A DNA stretch of 64,000 nucleotides from a bacterium (lineage in GTDB: Bacteria; Orphanbacterota; Orphanbacteria; Orphanbacterales; Orphanbacteraceae): NCBI GenBank assembly GCA_025782575.1, contig JALGYY010000017.1, forward strand, positions 175,892-239,891, given 5' to 3'. The position numbers were made by a program, and so were the translations under genes. Under the pieces are notes generated by a model, which did not search any database, had not been told where the DNA came from, and was given only the letters and a program-made list of their open reading frames with translations. This document shows positions 60,083 to 64,000 of the stretch, in pieces. Numbering within the stretch: the first letter of the stretch is position 1; every line of letters starts with the position of its first letter.

Positions 60083-62001
60083 CTTGTATTCTCTTTCAGC
60101 TTCTCTTCGATCAGCTGGCCGGCAATCTCCATGAAGTCCCGCTCCGTGAGGAGCCCGACAAGACGGCCGTCCATCACTACCGGCAAGCAACCGATTTTCT
60201 CTCGGCGCATGGTGTCCATTGCCTCCAGAGATGATGTGTGGGGAGTGGTTGTAATCGGATTTTTCTGCATGATCTGGCTGACCGGAACGGTCTGGTCCTT
60301 GCCCCGCGGCAGATCATGAGCGAGGAATCGAAGGAGTGATCGGTGGGAAACGAGTCCCACAAGGCGGCCCTTGTCATCCTCGACAGGAACGTGACGAATT
60401 CTCTCCCAGTCCATGAGATTGGCGACGAGATCGATCACCTCGTCCTGGCTCACGGTCATGACATCGGTCCGCATGAGCTGCTCGACTCTCAGATAGTTCA
60501 GTTTCCAGGCACCGCTTTCCTGAAGCTCCGCCAGCTCCCACTCGTGTACGGGCCGGCCCTCCTTCTGACGCGAGACCATTGCCGCCGTCAGCGATGTGAG
60601 ACGATCCCCGATCGTCGCCTTGTCTTTCATCGCAGCCAGAGAACTCAAAATCCAGCGAGACCCTGTCATCTTAGACTTCACTCGTTCCTCGATGATTCCG
60701 AGATAGCGATCGATGTCTTCACTGTCGATGCCCCGCGTCTTCAGTCCTTCTCGAGAGAGAGGCAAGAACACCTTGCAAATAAGGTCTTCGGCCGGCACTG
60801 ACCTCCCTTCGGTCCATGTAAGCTGGGCATCAAGGCCGAGCCTGGCCGCGGCCGTGAAGTCACTTCGAACGTCGTCGAAATCGAGAACCTCGCGAATGTC
60901 CGGATACTCGTCCGACACCCCGGACATCAGTCCGAACCAGAACGCCGCATTGGCCACTTCGTCCACTACGGTAGGTCCGGACGGAAAAAGTCGGTTTTCG
61001 ATACGGATGTGGGCCTTGCCGTCCATCACACCGTAGCATGGGCGATTCCAACGATAGACTGTGCCGTTGTGCAGCCGAAGGGCGTTCAAAGTCGGCGCCC
61101 GGCCCGCCCGCAGTTCCTCGAATGGATCAGAAGGAATATCCCCACCCAGAAGCACACGAAAACGGGCGATGTCCTCCCGGAAAATCTCGAGTACTGAATC
61201 GTCGATCCATCTTTTGCCGAACGTGACTCGAGGTTCCCGTTCCTGGGCATGGCTGCCGGAGCTTCGCGTATCCACAGCCTGCTGGAAGAGTGCGATGCGG
61301 GTCTCACGCCAGAGGCGCCGCCCGAACAGGACCGGTGAGTTCGTCGCCGCGGCCAGCACAGGCGGTGAGACTGCCTGGGCGATATTATAGAGGCGGGCGA
61401 ATTCCTCCGGTCCAACTTGGAAGTGAGCCTGGAAGCTCGTGTTGCACGACTCGAACATTACTGAATCGTGCTCTACAGCAAGCTCGTCAGTCCCTTTGAG
61501 GTGAACGCGATAGGTACCGCCTCTCAGATTGGTCATCGCATCATTCAGCGCGAAATAGCGGGGATTGGGCGTCATGTTCTCGAGGCCGAGATCACTTTGA
61601 CGAAGGGTGGGCAGGATACCGACAAGGGCGACTTCGGTGTTCATGGACGCCGCTACATCGCGGAGGCGCCCGAGGAAGTCGTTTAGCTGTTTTTCCATTT
61701 CGGAAAGACAGGGACCTCCGAAGATAACGGGATCGAGATTGAATTCAAGATTGAAGAGAGCGAGTTCGGTAGTGAAATGCTCATCTTTGATCGCGTCGAG
61801 GATATGGGTCGACTTGGGCGCCGGATTCCAGTCCTTATCGACCAGGAAGAGTTCCTGCTCCGCCCCGATCCGGCGGACACCAGACTCGATCCGGCCGCTT
61901 CCGAGCATTTCCTCCAGAGCGCGGACGTCGTTCAGAAGCGCCTTCATGAACGCACGCCGTTCCTCTATGCCCAGCCCTTTTCTGACTTCGTGTTCACCCA
62001 T
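60079..62001 (-). CDS. Glutamate-cysteine ligase-like (GCS2) enzyme fused to two CBS domains
   Basis: This encodes 640 residues. Residues about 20-450 are a GCS2-type carboxylate-amine ligase: GVRRIGAEQELFLV, LFNLEFNLDP, the YFALNDAMTNLRGGTYRVHLKG stretch and HIRIENRLFPSGPTVVDEVANAAFWFG. After a helical linker, residues about 505-560 and 570-630 form a CBS pair (VEQLMRTDVMTV; VSQIMQKNPITT). CBS pairs usually bind adenine nucleotides, so the ligase may be regulated by energy state. The substrate need not be Glu + Cys; this family also makes other amides. It is the first gene of a three-gene operon. Confidence 0.87.
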   Translation of the reverse strand: MGEHEVRKGLGIEERRAFMKALLNDVRALEEMLGSGRIESGVRRIGAEQELFLVDKDWNPAPKSTHILDAIKDEHFTTELALFNLEFNLDPVIFGGPCLSEMEKQLNDFLGRLRDVAASMNTEVALVGILPTLRQSDLGLENMTPNPRYFALNDAMTNLRGGTYRVHLKGTDELAVEHDSVMFESCNTSFQAHFQVGPEEFARLYNIAQAVSPPVLAAATNSPVLFGRRLWRETRIALFQQAVDTRSSGSHAQEREPRVTFGKRWIDDSVLEIFREDIARFRVLLGGDIPSDPFEELRAGRAPTLNALRLHNGTVYRWNRPCYGVMDGKAHIRIENRLFPSGPTVVDEVANAAFWFGLMSGVSDEYPDIREVLDFDDVRSDFTAAARLGLDAQLTWTEGRSVPAEDLICKVFLPLSREGLKTRGIDSEDIDRYLGIIEERVKSKMTGSRWILSSLAAMKDKATIGDRLTSLTAAMVSRQKEGRPVHEWELAELQESGAWKLNYLRVEQLMRTDVMTVSQDEVIDLVANLMDWERIRHVPVEDDKGRLVGLVSHRSLLRFLAHDLPRGKDQTVPVSQIMQKNPITTTPHTSSLEAMDTMRREKIGCLPVVMDGRLVGLLTERDFMEIAGQLIEEKLKENTS

Positions 62002-62025
62002 GAATTGCCTCGGTAGATTTTCGCA

Positions 62026-62055
62026 ATTTTATCAGTTCAATTTCACAAGTGTCAA
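62026..62055 (-). promoter_or_regulatory. Promoter of the ligase/aspartoacylase/bacilliredoxin operon
   Basis: On the minus strand TTGACA (62055-62050) and TAAAAT (62031-62026) are 18 bases apart. The start near 62019 leaves a leader of about 18 bases with GAGG before the ATG at 62001. Confidence 0.65.
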
Positions 62056-62097
62056 GATACCGACCACCTCCGGCGATCCCGTCCGAATCGGTCTCCG

Positions 62098-64000
62098 TCA
62101 GCTTTTAAGAGGTTCGATCGTCGTCTCCCCTCGATCATCCGACGGCGCATCGATATTCAGCTCCCGATCGTAGTCGATGGCATAGGCGGGGGGATCCCCT
62201 CCGGGCCCCTGCAGGTAGTGGTCCATCCAGCGCATCAGGCGAACGCTGTAGTCGAACCGAGCCGCTGCCCGCGTGTTGCCGTGCGCTTCTTCCGGATAGT
62301 ACACAAGTCGTACCGGAGCCGACCCTCTCCACTTGAGATGGCGATAGAGTTCGAGTGACTGACTTGGATTGACCCGGGTATCTTTTTCACCGTGCATGAT
62401 GAGCAGTGGTGTTTTCGAGCGGTCAGCATAGTAGACCGGACTCCGCTCCATTACGTAGTCGTAATCTTCCCAGGGTAACTTGAGATCATGGACCATATAA
62501 ATCTCGTTAGGGATATCGGTTTCTCCCCACTTCGAAGCCCTGTTCGACACACCTATGTTCATGACCGCGGCGGCGAATCGATCGGAATAGTAAGTGGCGG
62601 CCCATGCCGAAGCGTAGCCACCGTAAGACCCGCCGGTAATCCCCACGCGATCCCCGTCGACAATTCCTTTATTCATCAGATGATCCACTGCGTCCACATA
62701 GTCGTCGAACTCCGCTCCGGCGGCGTCTCCCTGGCTCAGTTTGGAAAACGCGACACCCCGGCCCGTACTTCCCCTGTAATTGGGAAAGAAAACGGCATAA
62801 CCCCGCGCAGCCGCTGTCTGCCCGGGTCGGGCATAGCTTGTGGACCAGCCGTTCCGGTAGTGTGATTCGGGACCGCCATGAATGACAAGAACCAGCGGGT
62901 ACTTCTCGCCAGGACGCTCTTGAAGCGGCCTTATCAGAATCCCCTCGAGGTCGAGACCGTCTCTCGCTTTATAGGAGACAACTTCCTGGGTGGCGAGTTC
63001 GACCTGATCAAGCCAGGGGTTACTGTTCGTGAGGCGCCGGGGGGGATCACGGCCCACATCATAAAGATAGACCTCCCGGGGATGCCGTGGAGTTTCGGCA
63101 ATCAGAGCGGCCCGTCCCCCGTTCTTCGAGAGCGAAAAGCCCCGCACAATCGGCCCGCCCGTGTGGACAAGCTGTGTCCGGTCTCCTCCCGATCGATTCA
63201 CCTCGCCGATCGTCGTCCAGACACCCTCATCGACAACGAAGAGCAGATGGTCATCGCCGCGCCATCCGACAAACGCAATGTGTCCCTCAATACCGGGCAG
63301 GAGATCGACCAGATCACCGCCGGAAGCTGAAGCGACGGTCAATCGACCTTCACGTGGGTCATGAGCATCTTCCCCTGTGATCGCCATGACATGTTCGGAG
63401 TCCGTGCTCCAGCGAAGGGCACCCAGTTTCCCGGGATTATCAATGCGGGTCAGGATCTCTCCTGTTTCGACATCAAGGAGATGTATTTTTCGCTTCATGT
63501 ATCGATCATCGATATGGGGAGTCGGTGCGAGCCCCACGACCAGAGTGGTGCCGTCTGGGCTCCAGCGCAAGCCGGACGCCGAGCCCTCGTGATCAAGAGG
63601 TTCCGGATGTAAACCGCCTGAATCCATCGAACCGATCCAGATCTGAACGCGCTTCTTGGTCTCTTCATAAACCTTGGCGTTAAAACCCTTGTCCTTATAT
63701 TTCTCAGTTTTCTCATCCTCGGGAATCGTCGCAAGGAACGCGATCCGCTCCCCGTTCGGACTCAGCGCGAACTCCTTGATATCCTCATCCCAGCAGACAA
63801 CCAGGTTCGATTCGCCACCGTCTATGGGGATCAGATGGACTCCCTTCTTCTGACAGTCACCCCGTTTGGCGAGAAAGGCGACTCCCGCTCCGTCCGCCGA
63901 CCAGGCAATACGGCTCACCTGGACATCCCCCCCCACGAATGTGCGGTCATTCCCTTCGCCATCCACAATATGGAGTTCGGTCCATGCTTTGCCGTCCTCA
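62098..64000 (-). CDS. S9 prolyl-oligopeptidase family peptidase (5' end outside window)
   Basis: The frame is open to the right edge of the window (in-frame codons EDGKAWTELHIV continue upstream of the first GTG at 63966), so the N-terminus is missing. About 634 residues are visible. The N-terminal part is a WD40-like propeller (repeated 'lrWSpDgttlvv' blades). The C-terminal alpha/beta hydrolase has the serine in GGSYGGYASAW, Asp in HGEKDTRV and His in EEAHGN, a complete triad. It resembles acylaminoacyl-peptidases and dipeptidyl peptidases of clan SC. Localisation cannot be judged without the start. Confidence 0.92.
   Translation of the reverse strand, partial: EDGKAWTELHIVDGEGNDRTFVGGDVQVSRIAWSADGAGVAFLAKRGDCQKKGVHLIPIDGGESNLVVCWDEDIKEFALSPNGERIAFLATIPEDEKTEKYKDKGFNAKVYEETKKRVQIWIGSMDSGGLHPEPLDHEGSASGLRWSPDGTTLVVGLAPTPHIDDRYMKRKIHLLDVETGEILTRIDNPGKLGALRWSTDSEHVMAITGEDAHDPREGRLTVASASGGDLVDLLPGIEGHIAFVGWRGDDHLLFVVDEGVWTTIGEVNRSGGDRTQLVHTGGPIVRGFSLSKNGGRAALIAETPRHPREVYLYDVGRDPPRRLTNSNPWLDQVELATQEVVSYKARDGLDLEGILIRPLQERPGEKYPLVLVIHGGPESHYRNGWSTSYARPGQTAAARGYAVFFPNYRGSTGRGVAFSKLSQGDAAGAEFDDYVDAVDHLMNKGIVDGDRVGITGGSYGGYASAWAATYYSDRFAAAVMNIGVSNRASKWGETDIPNEIYMVHDLKLPWEDYDYVMERSPVYYADRSKTPLLIMHGEKDTRVNPSQSLELYRHLKWRGSAPVRLVYYPEEAHGNTRAAARFDYSVRLMRWMDHYLQGPGGDPPAYAIDYDRELNIDAPSDDRGETTIEPLKS

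Noticed and set aside
1-64000. tRNA, rRNA, CRISPR arrays, insertion-sequence transposases, prophage genes
   Set aside because: I looked for clover-leaf sequences, regularly spaced repeats and transposase or phage protein motifs and found none I could support.

Overview
The window looks like chromosome from an uncultured diderm bacterium of the FCB type (Eisenbacteria- or Krumholzibacteria-like). I infer this from three exported proteins whose C-termini carry the 'PNPFNPTT...GIY' FlgD-like sorting region, a PorV-like outer-membrane protein, several beta-barrels, lipoproteins with outer-membrane-style lipoboxes, and solute-binding lipoproteins. No rRNA, tRNA or CRISPR array was found. Most of the sequence is tightly packed in long operons, with frequent 4-base stop/start overlaps.

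Layout. (1) 1-3592: two tandem paralogous beta-propeller lipoproteins. (2) 3616-5137: a methylmalonate-semialdehyde dehydrogenase with its own promoter. (3) 16271 down to 5157, minus strand: a run of eight genes. It starts with an outer-membrane barrel fused to an SppA peptidase, a haem-motif porin, YceI and a class IV aminotransferase. It ends with an intracellular glycogen module: GT5 glycogen synthase, GH57 glucanotransferase, DUF4912 protein and GH57 branching enzyme. (4) 16449-20476, plus strand: a small exported protein, an intrinsic terminator, then a secreted GH13 amylase with a TTG start. (5) 20477-22440: an accessory patch holding a decayed sorting-domain remnant, an HNH endonuclease gene with an inverted repeat over its promoter, and a 163-base nested palindromic element. 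(6) 26582 down to 22441: a maltodextrin-type ABC importer (malK-E-F-G). (7) 26711-28756: an exported alpha-glucan-associated protein divergent from malK. (8) 28814-30028: a Glu/Leu/Phe/Val dehydrogenase-family gene. (9) 38194 down to 30112: a six-gene outer-membrane operon rich in CBM48 (glycogen-binding) modules, divergent from (10) 38315-41326, a GH13 enzyme with three CBM48 modules. (11) 41487-45079: response regulator-phosphatase, exported peroxiredoxin-like protein and ArnT-like glycosyltransferase without a normal start codon. (12) 58354 down to 45028: a 13-kb operon for aerobic benzoyl-CoA degradation (boxB, boxC, crotonases, aldehyde dehydrogenase, thiolase, hydroxyacyl-CoA dehydrogenase), with an unusual amidohydrolase and a DEDDh exonuclease inside it. 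(13) 62055 down to 58482: a three-gene operon of glutamate-cysteine-ligase-like enzyme with CBS domains, aspartoacylase-like hydrolase and YtxJ bacilliredoxin-like protein. (14) 62098-64000: an S9 peptidase cut by the window end.

How it fits together. Much of the window can be read as one alpha-glucan economy. Secreted GH13 enzymes cut starch or glycogen; CBM48-bearing surface lipoproteins and a CBM48-porin capture and pass oligosaccharides; MalEFGK imports them; GlgA and the GH57 enzymes rebuild or remodel glycogen inside. There is no SusC/SusD pair in the window, so the outer-membrane part looks like an alternative to the Bacteroidetes Sus system. This function is inferred from domains and gene order, not shown directly. 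Other items worth attention are the barrel-SppA fusion, the HNH gene with its structured palindrome, and the CBS-regulated ligase/hydrolase/bacilliredoxin operon.
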